Below, piece after piece: positions 53,961-61,593 of a DNA stretch of 64,000 nucleotides. The position numbers and the translations under genes are program-made. Origin of the DNA: Tumebacillus amylolyticus. Its GTDB lineage: Bacteria > Bacillota > Bacilli > Tumebacillales > Tumebacillaceae. Position 1 is the first letter of the stretch, and every line of letters begins with the position of its first letter. The stretch is from the NCBI RefSeq assembly GCF_016722965.1, contig NZ_JAEQNB010000006.1, positions 1 to 64,000 on the forward strand, read 5' to 3'. The notes under the pieces are model-generated. The model did not search any database. It worked only from the letters and a program-made list of their open reading frames with translations, and was not told the DNA's origin.

Positions 53961-55988
53961 ATGACACCTAGGATGACAGCTAGATGGATGACAGAAGAAT
54001 TATACGTGCTTTGTGAGCGCCTTGGTGATGGAGTATTAGATGAAGAAGAAGAGCGGGTGATGGTCTTTCTGCTCTCGGAGCACCCGGAGATGGTGACGTC
54101 GTTTCGGGCGCAGGTTCCCAAGGCGCGGGCGTCGATCTTGCGCCGCTTGGTCGAATCGTTGCTGCGCGAAGATGTCATGGAACTCGCAACGGGCGGCATC
54201 GAAGTGGATGACGGAGAGCGGACGTGGTTGCAAGTTCCGATTGATCCGTCGCACGACGAGTGGCTGATGATCCCCATCGGGCGCACCTACGCATTTCGTC
54301 GAATCGAGGTGGAGGGTGAGATTCGACATCTCCATGTTGAAAAGGTCAGACCTTTGACACACCCTGTCGAACTGCTGGGTTGCTTGGAGCGCAAAGAGCA
54401 AGTGGAGGAAGGTCGTTCGAGCCGTGACTGGATGCAATTGGCACGTGAGTTGCAAAACGGCTGTGCCAATCTCGCACTCGCATTGGCCTACGACGCGGAA
54501 CAACGCAAGCATTGGCAGACGATCTCCGCTCAAGTGGGCGTACATACGTCGATTGCCTTGGCCGAGCGATTGCAGGCGATGCGCGACGATTTCGATGCGG
54601 GGCTGTTCTTCGAGCAGATGTGCGTCGAAGGGCACAACTTGCATCCAGGAGCCAAAACCAAGATGGGCATGGAACCGCGTGACGTCCTCGCCTACGCGCC
54701 GGAGTTTCACGGGCGACCGCGTTTGCGCTGGGTGGCGATTCGCCGCGAATGGGCGGGATGGTCGTATGCGGCGCAAGGGGAGGCGGAGCCGAACGCGGCG
54801 CTTTTTACCGAGTGGCCGGGAGTGGCGGTAGGTGTGCGCATGGAAATGGAGCGGTTGGGGTTGTCGGAGCACGCGTATCTGGCGGTGCCTGTGCATCCGT
54901 GGCAGTATGAGCATGTCTTGCGCGATCTCTATCGTCGAGAGTTGACGGCCGGCTTGGTGGTTCCTCTGCCGGGCGTTGTGACAGCGGCAGGTGCGACGTC
55001 CTCGTTTCGCACGGTCATCTCCGACCAATTGGGGAAAAAAGCCCGCCGTTTGGCGGTCAAAGTCGCCGTCAACTCGCAGATGACTTCCACGGTGCGCTCG
55101 ATCTCGCGCAACACGGCGTTCAACGGACCGCGCTTCACGACGTTGATTCGCGACGTGATGAGCCGTGAGCCGAAGTTGGCGGAGACGTTTGTGCCGGTGA
55201 ACGAAATTGCAGGATTCTACTTCCAACCGGGTGCGAACGAGAGCGACGGAGAGCTTGGCAAGTTGAAAAGCCGCAACCTCACAGCCGTTTGGCGGGAAGA
55301 CGTCTCGCAGCATGTCGGAGGCGACGAGTTGGCGATTGCGGGCATCGCGTATTATGCAGAATCGCCGGTCAGCGGACGAACCGTGTTGGAGGAATTGGTG
55401 GAGGCGTACGCGCAGACGGTCGGGGTTGACAATTTGCAGATGGCGGCACATCATTTTATGGTTGAATATGCGGAGATTGCGGTGCCGGGATTTTTGACCT
55501 TGATGGTCAAGTATGGCATCGGGTTGGAAGGGCACTTGCAAAACAGCGTCGGCGTATTCCGTGCCGGACGCCCGCAGCGGATGCTGTTCCGCGATTGGGG
55601 CGGCGTGCGCATTTCTCGTGAGCGCTTGGAAGGTCAAGGGTTGCACTTGGACTTGATGCCGGGCTCGGTCGTTTTGACAGACGATGTGCGGGAGATGCAG
55701 AACAAAGTGTTCTACACCGTCTACCAAAACCATCTCGCCGAAATGATCTTGCAACTGAGCAAGCACTTCGGATTGTCGGAAACCGCATTGTGGCGGGAGA
55801 TTCGTCGGATCTCCGACGCCGTGTTTGAAGACTTGCTGAAGAACCCGCAGACGGCCGATTCGGCACGCGTTGACCTTGAGGCGCTGTACCGTGCAGAAGT
55901 CGAGCACAAAGCGTTGACCACCATGCGTTTATCTTCCGAGGAAAAAGGATACTCCTACGCAACCGTCGCCAACCCGCTCTCTCGATAA
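53961..55988 (+). CDS. IucA/IucC family NIS siderophore synthetase (second)
   Basis: The 675-residue protein is a second NIS synthetase, clearly homologous to the first (HNLHPGAKTKMGMEPRDVL, VHPWQYEHVL, FRTVISDQLGKKARRLAVKVAVNSQMTSTVRS in parts, GLEGHLQNSVGVF, RDWGGVRISRERL). Two condensation steps on one polycarboxylate are therefore likely. AAAGGA precedes the ATG at 53961; another ATG twelve bases on is possible. The MFS exporter gene follows 29 nt downstream. The product cannot be named from sequence. Confidence 0.93.
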   Translation: MTPRMTARWMTEELYVLCERLGDGVLDEEEERVMVFLLSEHPEMVTSFRAQVPKARASILRRLVESLLREDVMELATGGIEVDDGERTWLQVPIDPSHDEWLMIPIGRTYAFRRIEVEGEIRHLHVEKVRPLTHPVELLGCLERKEQVEEGRSSRDWMQLARELQNGCANLALALAYDAEQRKHWQTISAQVGVHTSIALAERLQAMRDDFDAGLFFEQMCVEGHNLHPGAKTKMGMEPRDVLAYAPEFHGRPRLRWVAIRREWAGWSYAAQGEAEPNAALFTEWPGVAVGVRMEMERLGLSEHAYLAVPVHPWQYEHVLRDLYRRELTAGLVVPLPGVVTAAGATSSFRTVISDQLGKKARRLAVKVAVNSQMTSTVRSISRNTAFNGPRFTTLIRDVMSREPKLAETFVPVNEIAGFYFQPGANESDGELGKLKSRNLTAVWREDVSQHVGGDELAIAGIAYYAESPVSGRTVLEELVEAYAQTVGVDNLQMAAHHFMVEYAEIAVPGFLTLMVKYGIGLEGHLQNSVGVFRAGRPQRMLFRDWGGVRISRERLEGQGLHLDLMPGSVVLTDDVREMQNKVFYTVYQNHLAEMILQLSKHFGLSETALWREIRRISDAVFEDLLKNPQTADSARVDLEALYRAEVEHKALTTMRLSSEEKGYSYATVANPLSR

Positions 55989-56017
55989 GAAGTTAGACGT
56001 ACAAGGAGTCCTGTTTC

Positions 56018-57244
56018 GTGACACAACTCGTAGTGAACAAAAAAAGCAGCAAAGTCGCCCTGCATTCCCGCCCGTTTCGCACGTATTCGTACGGCAATCT
56101 GGTTTCCTATATAGGAGAGTGGATGGACGTCGTGGCGATGAACTGGGCGGTGTTGCAAGGCACGCATTCGCCGATTGCGTTGGGCGTGATCAATGCGTGC
56201 CGCTTGGTGCCCGTGTTTTTGTTAAGCGTACCCGCCGGGATGTTGGCGGATCGAATGGATCGGCGGAAACTTTTGATCGCCGTGCAGACCTCGATGACGC
56301 TGTTGACGCTCGTGCTCGGGTGGTTGATGCGCGAAGGGTTTCCGTTCTGGATGTTCGCCGCCGTGGTGACGATTCGGGCGGGACTGTCTGCGATGGACCC
56401 GCCGATTCGCAATTCCCTGTTGCCAAATCTCGCCCCGCCTGAGCAGTTGACGAGTGCGATTGCGCTGAACGTATCGGTCGCGAACTTGTCGAGGATTATC
56501 GGCCCTGCGATTGCCGGGGCGCTTCTGACCCTATTGGAGCCGAATACCTTATTCTGGCTGTCAGCGTCAGGATTCGCTTGTGAAGCGTTGGTGCTCTCGC
56601 GGGTGCGTCCGATGTACGGACAGGAAACCGCCGCGACGGCCGCGAAAAAGCACAAAGCCCCGCTCCGCGAAGCCTTGCGCTTCCTCAAGCGAGCGCCCGA
56701 TGTGCAATCGCTTTTGTTGCTGGCCGTCGTGCCGATGGTGTTTGGTTTTCCGTACTCGTCGCTGATGCCTTTGTTTGCCCGCGACTTGTTTGCACTTGGG
56801 CCGGACGGATTCGGAGCGTTGTTGTCCGCTTCGGCAGTCGGGGCGTTGGCAGGGTCGCTGTGGCTGACGATGGGCGGTGAACGGAAGCATCCGGGCAGAT
56901 GGTTGATTTTGTCTCTGCTCGGGTTCGGGTTGTCGTTGGGTTTGTTCATGCTGGTCGAGGACGTTTGGACGGCAGCGGGGATGATGTTTTTCGTCGGGCT
57001 GACGTCCCAAACGTATCGCACGATGAGCCGCATTACGGTGCAGACGCAAGTGCCCGATCATCTGCGCGGGCGGGTGATGAGCCTCGTGCTCATGGACCGT
57101 GGTTTCATACCGCTCGGCGCTTTGCTGATCGGCGTCATGGCGGAGCAGACGACCACGTTGACCGCAGGGTTGATGATGGGGGCGGGTTGTATCGCCGTCA
57201 CACTGCTGATCTTGGCGGTGCGACGACAGCTCTGGCATGTCTAG
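56018..57244 (+). CDS. MFS exporter, probably for the siderophore
   Basis: A 408-residue major facilitator of the enterobactin-exporter (EntS/MFS_3) type with about 12 helices. It has an N-terminal SYIGEWMDVVAMNWAV helix and the loop 2-3 motif PAGMLADRMDRRKLLI (about 69-84). The GTG start has AAGGAG upstream. It lies last in the synthetase operon, before a terminator, so siderophore secretion is the obvious role, inferred from family and position. Confidence 0.9.
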   Translation: MTQLVVNKKSSKVALHSRPFRTYSYGNLVSYIGEWMDVVAMNWAVLQGTHSPIALGVINACRLVPVFLLSVPAGMLADRMDRRKLLIAVQTSMTLLTLVLGWLMREGFPFWMFAAVVTIRAGLSAMDPPIRNSLLPNLAPPEQLTSAIALNVSVANLSRIIGPAIAGALLTLLEPNTLFWLSASGFACEALVLSRVRPMYGQETAATAAKKHKAPLREALRFLKRAPDVQSLLLLAVVPMVFGFPYSSLMPLFARDLFALGPDGFGALLSASAVGALAGSLWLTMGGERKHPGRWLILSLLGFGLSLGLFMLVEDVWTAAGMMFFVGLTSQTYRTMSRITVQTQVPDHLRGRVMSLVLMDRGFIPLGALLIGVMAEQTTTLTAGLMMGAGCIAVTLLILAVRRQLWHV

Positions 57245-57250
57245 TGTGAA

Positions 57251-57291
57251 AAAGAGCAGTGCAGGGGCGTGGCCCCGGCACTGCTTTTTTT
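57251..57291 (+). terminator. Rho-independent terminator
   Basis: AGCAGTGCAGGGGC pairs with GCCCCGGCACTGCT (one mismatch) around GTG, followed by T7. It ends the siderophore operon. Confidence 0.9.
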
Positions 57292-57345
57292 ATTGGATGT
57301 GTGCTAGAATGCTAGGAAACGGAAAATTTAGGGAGTGGAGATTTC

Positions 57346-57969
57346 ATGCAAGAACCCAAATGGCTGACGTGGGCGCAACAATTGCAGGCAATTGCGCAGA
57401 CGGGGCTAACGTATGTGCAGGATGTATACGACCGCGAGCGGTATGAAGAAATTCGACGGTTGAGTTGTGAGATCGTGGAGACGTATACGAACGGGCCGAT
57501 GGAGCGCATCGAGCAGTTATTTGCTCATGACGACGGATATGCGACGCCCAAAGTGGACGTGCGGGCGGCGGTGTTTCGTGACGGACGGATCCTGATGTCG
57601 CGAGAGAAAGCGGACGGCCTGTGGACCGTGCCCGGCGGTTGGGCGGACGTGGGAATCTCGCCGAGTGAAGCGGCGGTGCTCGAAGTGAAGCAGGAGACGG
57701 GGTATGAAGTGAAACCCTTGCGTGTGATCTGCGTATTAGATAACAGAAAGCAGCCGCAACCGCCGCATCCGAACCATATCTACCGTTTGTTTTTCCTCTG
57801 TGAATTGGTGGGAGGAGAAGCCCTGCAGGAAACGTTGGAGACGTCGGGTGTTGCGTTTTTCGACTTGGACGAGCTGCCGGAGCTTTCGACGAGTCGGATC
57901 ACGGAGAGCCAGATTCGGCTGATGTTTGCCCATCACGAGGACCCGTCGAGACCTGTGGACTTCGATTGA
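57346..57969 (+). CDS. Nudix hydrolase-fold protein with degenerate Nudix box
   Basis: The 207-residue protein has an N-terminal helical domain (about 1-62) as in ADP-ribose/nucleoside-diphosphate-linked hydrolases of Bacillus (NUDIX_N_2 type), then a Nudix fold (about 65-195). The box GX5EX7REUXEEXGU reads GWADVGISPSEAAVLEVKQE followed by TGY. The first Glu is Ile, the Arg is Leu and the first Glu of the EE pair is Gln; two catalytic-type Glu remain. Activity may be altered or lost. A weak extended -10 (GTGCTAGAAT) and GGGAGTGGAG precede the ATG. Confidence 0.85.
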   Translation: MQEPKWLTWAQQLQAIAQTGLTYVQDVYDRERYEEIRRLSCEIVETYTNGPMERIEQLFAHDDGYATPKVDVRAAVFRDGRILMSREKADGLWTVPGGWADVGISPSEAAVLEVKQETGYEVKPLRVICVLDNRKQPQPPHPNHIYRLFFLCELVGGEALQETLETSGVAFFDLDELPELSTSRITESQIRLMFAHHEDPSRPVDFD

Positions 57970-58020
57970 TTTTAGGTTTTTGTTTAAGCTCTATAAAAAT
58001 AAATTCTTACTCAGGTCTTC

Positions 58021-58049
58021 TTGAAGGGGATTTGTAGAGGTAGTATAAT
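58021..58049 (+). promoter_or_regulatory. Sigma-A promoter of the Spo0M-like gene
   Basis: TTGAAG (58021-58026) and TATAAT (58044-58049) with a 17-bp spacer. No sigma-H or sigma-W element was seen. Confidence 0.7.
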
Positions 58050-58094
58050 CAAGTTGACTAAATTTGTCTGTTTATCTCGAAAGGAGCTTGTTCT

Positions 58095-58499
58095 ATGTCT
58101 TTGTTGGGTAAAGTTTTTGCTAGTTTCGGTGTCGGTAATGCGAAAGTAAACACCCACCTCGAATACAGCCAATATCGCATCGGTGACGAAGTGCGCGGCG
58201 TCGTCCACATCCAAGGCGGCAACGTCGAGCAAGAAATCGACGAAATCTACCTCTACCTCTTGACCACCCACACCGGCGGCCAAGAGCAAGCGGACAAAGA
58301 AATCGCACGCGTTCGTTTGACTGAATCCTTTAAAGTGCTTGAGAACCAAGAAAAGGAGATCCCGTTCTCCTTCATCCTCCCGGAAACCACCCCGATCACC
58401 GGCAACGGCCGCATCGTCTGGGTTCACACCGGTCTGGATATCGACAACGCAGTCGACCCGACGGACAACGACCGCATCACGGTTCTGCCGGCTCTGTAA
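58095..58499 (+). CDS. Short Spo0M-like sporulation control protein
   Basis: A 134-residue protein matching the N-terminal arrestin-like half of Spo0M (SLLGKVFASFGVGNAKVNTHL, in parts; YRIGDEVRGVVHIQGGNVEQEIDEIYL, in parts; IPFSFILPETTPIT). B. subtilis Spo0M has 258 residues, so the second half is missing. The gene has its own promoter, an AAAGGAG site and a terminator, and the frame ends cleanly, so it is a naturally short homologue rather than a broken gene. It may act in sporulation control or membrane stress. Confidence 0.88.
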   Translation: MSLLGKVFASFGVGNAKVNTHLEYSQYRIGDEVRGVVHIQGGNVEQEIDEIYLYLLTTHTGGQEQADKEIARVRLTESFKVLENQEKEIPFSFILPETTPITGNGRIVWVHTGLDIDNAVDPTDNDRITVLPAL

Positions 58500-58506
58500 G
58501 TGTATG

Positions 58507-58547
58507 AAAAAAAGCAACCTGTCCCATTGGGGCAGGTTGCTTTTTTT
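58507..58547 (+). terminator. Rho-independent terminator, bidirectional
   Basis: AAAAGCAACCTGTCCC pairs with GGGGCAGGTTGCTTTT around ATTG, with A and T tracts on both sides. It serves the Spo0M-like gene and the convergent CobW-like gene. Confidence 0.9.
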
Positions 58548-59592
58548 ATTCTTCGCAGGCTTGCAAGTGGTTCCGCAATTCGTCTTGCTCCAACTCCTCG
58601 CCGATGATCACCGCAAACGCCCGCACGCCTTCGACGTCCGGCCATTCGGTGACGAGCGGGGTTGGGGGGACGTATTGGAATTCGTGGAGGGTGTGGGTTT
58701 CGCTGTCTACGTAGAACCCTTTGGCGCGGAGGACGCCTTCGGGGAGGTTGTAGAGGAAGCGGTACATCCGCTCGGCGACGACCGGGCGGGTGAATTCGTA
58801 GTGCAGGGTTTGCAAGTTGCCAAAGCTCGTGGCGGGGCGGGAGGTCGGTTTGACTTTCTCCGCCGGGGCTTCGGTGCGCTCCCGGACACGGCGCATGATG
58901 CCCTTGGGCAGCGGGGCCGTTTTTTCTGAAGGAGTTGTGAGAGCTGTCGGATGGGGGATGTCCGCGTCTGGGTCGCCGTACTGACTACGTATGTCGAGCA
59001 ACTGCTTCACATCCACGTTGCCGTTTACGACGGTGAGGATCGGCGCTTTGCCGTTCAACTCGCGCACGACGCTCTCGACGGCGTACTTCCGCTCGAAATC
59101 GGCGACATCCGTTTTGGAAATCATCACCACGTCCGCGTACCGCACCTGATCAAACTGGGTGCGCTGCAATTGCGTCTGGGTAAATTCAGGGGGGACTGCA
59201 AGCGGGAAACGCGTTGCTCCGACCAGCGTGAACACGCCGCCGAGACTCACGACTTCATGCAATTCCGGTTCGAGTAAGGCATCCACGATATCCACCGGAT
59301 TCGCCACGCCTGTCGCTTCGAGGAAGATCACATGGGGTTTCGCCATGTCGATCAACTGCAGCATCGCCGACGCCAGACCGCCTTTGACCGTGCAGCAGAC
59401 GCAGCCTTCCAGCATGTCCATCACAGGCACTTGCGCACCTTGCAGAGAGAGGGTGTCGACGCTCTCCATGCCAAATTCATTCATGACGACCGCGGGACGC
59501 AGGCCGTCTTTTTTTACATAGTCCAAGAGGTTCTTCAATAAAGTCGTCTTGCCGGCCCCTAAGAAGCCGGTCAGTATGTACACGGGGATCAT
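58546..59592 (-). CDS. CobW/Zng1 family GTPase, probable metallochaperone
   Basis: The 348-residue protein has the G3E GTPase domain (about 1-190): Walker A GFLGAGKTT (about 9-17), the metal motif GCVCC (CxCC, about 62-66), EATGVANP and SKTD (NKxD-like). A charged linker (about 215-260, Pro/Lys/Glu-rich) leads to the CobW_C domain (about 265-345; LQTLHYEFTRPVVAERMYRFL, in parts). Family members deliver zinc or cobalt to target proteins. ATG at 59592 has AAAGGAG upstream; a longer frame has no ribosome site. No Zur box was identified. Confidence 0.9.
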   Translation of the reverse strand: MIPVYILTGFLGAGKTTLLKNLLDYVKKDGLRPAVVMNEFGMESVDTLSLQGAQVPVMDMLEGCVCCTVKGGLASAMLQLIDMAKPHVIFLEATGVANPVDIVDALLEPELHEVVSLGGVFTLVGATRFPLAVPPEFTQTQLQRTQFDQVRYADVVMISKTDVADFERKYAVESVVRELNGKAPILTVVNGNVDVKQLLDIRSQYGDPDADIPHPTALTTPSEKTAPLPKGIMRRVRERTEAPAEKVKPTSRPATSFGNLQTLHYEFTRPVVAERMYRFLYNLPEGVLRAKGFYVDSETHTLHEFQYVPPTPLVTEWPDVEGVRAFAVIIGEELEQDELRNHLQACEE

Positions 59593-59635
59593 GCCGCAAA
59601 ACTCCTTTCGAACATTCCACCTCCTACTATACACG

Positions 59636-59670
59636 AAAAAAAGACCCCGCTGAAAGGTGGGGTCTTTTTT
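59636..59670 (-). terminator. Orphan terminator hairpin
   Basis: AAAAGACCCC pairs with GGGGTCTTTT around GCTGAAAGGT, with A and T tracts on both sides. No intact gene ends here. On the minus strand it follows the short frame ending at 59680, which looks like a gene remnant. Confidence 0.75.
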
Positions 59671-59679
59671 GCCGCGATC

Positions 59680-59751
59680 TACTTGGCACCCGCTTCGATG
59701 ACGTTGGAATAGACAGTGTCGCATGTGAAACTGATGGCACGTATGGACATC
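59680..59751 (-). pseudogene. Possible 3' remnant of a lost minus-strand gene
   Basis: Just before the orphan terminator, the minus strand reads DTVYSNVIEAGAK and a TAG stop, in a protein-like frame of about 23 codons with no ribosome site. It looks like the tail of a gene whose body was lost when the AT-rich segment to the right arrived. The evidence is thin. Confidence 0.25.
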
Positions 59752-60452
59752 GCCGTACAACGTCTTTTTGTTTTATTTGGTCGATGTAGTCCGTCGAAAT
59801 GTATGAGATATACGTCATAATTCTTGAGACGCCAAGGTCTCTTTTTTTGATATAGCTACATCCAACGTCACTAAATATGAGATGTAGTTAATCAATACGA
59901 AGGTGTTACCACCGTAATCATAAGGTGATCAAAATGTTGGAGGAGACAATACACCCATTATGTGTTTGGGATATACAAAGCATCGTCATCCAACGCATCC
60001 TGACTTTATATATTAGTGTTGTTCGAGTGAGAGATGTGAGGCTATCCAGATATGGGATAGTCTTTTCATTTTGAATTTAATTGAGTAATCTGTGTCAAAA
60101 GTGGAAATGAGGGACCTTGTTATCAACAACTTTGAGACATGCGTATTCAGCATTATATAGATGACCCAAGATCTATTACGGAACTGGAAGTACCTCATAA
60201 ATCGCTTTAAGCTCAAGCACGAAAATTTTGGAAAAGACATAAATAGCGTAGTACCTACAGCAATGAATTGGTATTCAGTGGTAATAAGAGATAAAACCAA
60301 GCCAAAAATGGCTTGGTTCTTGTTTTCTTAAGAATGTACGTTGATACACACGAGTGTTACTTTGCAGGTTCTATTAGAATGCAACAGTGTGTGGATACTA
60401 GAAGTAAACTAGAAATTATTGATATATTAGTGGTGTATACGAAAATTGGTTC
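59752..60452. other. AT-rich intergenic segment without recognisable genes
   Basis: About 700 bases of low-GC sequence, unlike the flanking core genome. Only short frames without ribosome sites are present. Two hairpins with T tracts occur: GGCTATCC/GGATAGTC near 60040-60066, and AACCAAGCCA/TGGCTTGGTT at 60295-60318, followed by CTTGTTTTCTT. They may be decayed terminators or parts of a small RNA. No transposase, integrase or att-like repeat was identified. Confidence 0.45.
60293..60329 (+). terminator. Terminator-like hairpin in the gene-free segment
   Basis: AACCAAGCCA pairs perfectly with TGGCTTGGTT around AAAA and is followed by a T-rich tail. No gene with a ribosome site ends here; it may end a small RNA or a lost gene. 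Confidence 0.6.
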
Positions 60453-60480
60453 TTGCTGTTAGGTATGTTTGTGATACTAT
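60453..60480 (+). promoter_or_regulatory. Promoter of the NdpA-like/membrane protein operon
   Basis: TTGCTG (60453-60458) and TACTAT (60475-60480), 16 bp apart, lie 45 bp before the ATG. A GAGGAGG ribosome site follows at about 60506-60512. Confidence 0.5.
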
Positions 60481-60525
60481 TTATAGTACTAGCTTAGTGT
60501 ACTCCGAGGAGGCGACTCATCAACC

Positions 60526-61593
60526 ATGACTGTTCAAATCAAAAAAATGATTGCTCACGAAATTGATTTAGATAGATCCGATGTATACACAAGTGATGAG
60601 TTAGTCGATGTTTCAAATCTTTCCGAAGAGATTTTGAAGTTTTTTATTGAACATATCAACACGGGTGTGATTGATAACAAAATCAAGTCCTGCGTATTTC
60701 TTCAAGACATGGCAACCGTATTACGTCAAGTGGATGACTTCGTTAAGGATCTTAGTGATGAAGAAGCATTCTTGTACATGACGCAAAGTATGACCCACAA
60801 TTTATATAGTGCAATGGAAGCTTCGAGTAGTAAAAGTTCTGGTACTGTGGTTTTCATCCATTACTTTGATACTGAGCGGGATATGGATTTTTTATCGATC
60901 TTAAAAATGGATCCAAGTAATGGAATACAGTATCATCCGGAAACGCGTGTTTTCACTCTTCGTGCTAAAATGCTACCAAGTTCGAGAGAACGTTTGCATA
61001 AGAGCGCCTTCATAAAACTCGTAGATGGTCTTTGGAGTGAAAAACTTCACCTATATGTACTGGATAAGCAAAAGAAAACTGACACGCCTACAAAGTTCTT
61101 TATGACAGCTTTTTTACAGTCTAAAGAGTTGGTGAACAATAAACAGTCTACAGAACTGGTTGAACGAATTTTGATTGATAATGCAGACCAAGGTCTATTC
61201 GGAGATATTGATACGATAAAGTTCCGTGAAAAAGTGGATCGACTCATGGTCAACAATTCGGTATTCAACTTTGATACGAAAGTAGATGAACTTCTCATTG
61301 AATACTTCCCTGGTGAAGGCGATCGAAACAACCTTGTTGAGATCATGAAGAGTGAACTAAGAAATAAGGAAGAGACGGTACAGTTTGAATTTACTGTTGA
61401 GAAAACAAACATGATTTTTGTTCTTTCTGATAAGAACAGAGGGATCAAGTTTGAATTTCCAGAACATCTTAAGGGTGGTGACATCAAAATCAATACCGTA
61501 GACGAACATGGTGAACCTGTTACCGTCATTAAAGTATATAATGCGGACCTTAAGGAAAGCCAAAGGATATCTCGAAAAGGTGTTGAGGTATAA
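60526..61593 (+). CDS. Nucleoid-associated protein family (NdpA/YejK-like), first gene of candidate defence module
   Basis: The 355-residue soluble protein resembles the 37-kDa nucleoid-associated family. It has an N-terminal IAHEIDLDR strand and LSEEILKFFIEHINTG helix (about 32-47), DEEAFLYMTQSMTHNLYSAM (about 78-97), then a beta-rich core with VVFIHYFDTERDMDFLSIL (about 107-125). The middle FMTAFLQSKELVNNKQST aligns with the FF.DFLG segment of the family. The C-terminal 60 residues form a small beta domain. E. coli YejK binds nucleoid DNA; relatives are common in phages and accessory islands. Base and codon use are clearly AT-rich against the GC-rich flanks. The stop overlaps the next start (TAATG). 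The assignment is from remembered patterns and needs a profile search. Confidence 0.55.
   Translation: MTVQIKKMIAHEIDLDRSDVYTSDELVDVSNLSEEILKFFIEHINTGVIDNKIKSCVFLQDMATVLRQVDDFVKDLSDEEAFLYMTQSMTHNLYSAMEASSSKSSGTVVFIHYFDTERDMDFLSILKMDPSNGIQYHPETRVFTLRAKMLPSSRERLHKSAFIKLVDGLWSEKLHLYVLDKQKKTDTPTKFFMTAFLQSKELVNNKQSTELVERILIDNADQGLFGDIDTIKFREKVDRLMVNNSVFNFDTKVDELLIEYFPGEGDRNNLVEIMKSELRNKEETVQFEFTVEKTNMIFVLSDKNRGIKFEFPEHLKGGDIKINTVDEHGEPVTVIKVYNADLKESQRISRKGVEV

Noticed and set aside
54036-55907. A 623-codon minus-strand frame opposite the second NIS synthetase
   Set aside because: Arg/His/Gln-rich shadow without start signals. The plus-strand synthetase motifs are decisive.
59627-59818. A 63-codon minus-strand frame around the orphan terminator
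   Set aside because: It runs through the terminator hairpin and has no ribosome site.
60161-60331. A 56-codon plus-strand frame in the gene-free AT-rich segment
   Set aside because: No ribosome site, and its 3' half contains the hairpin terminator at 60293-60329, so translation of this stretch is unlikely.
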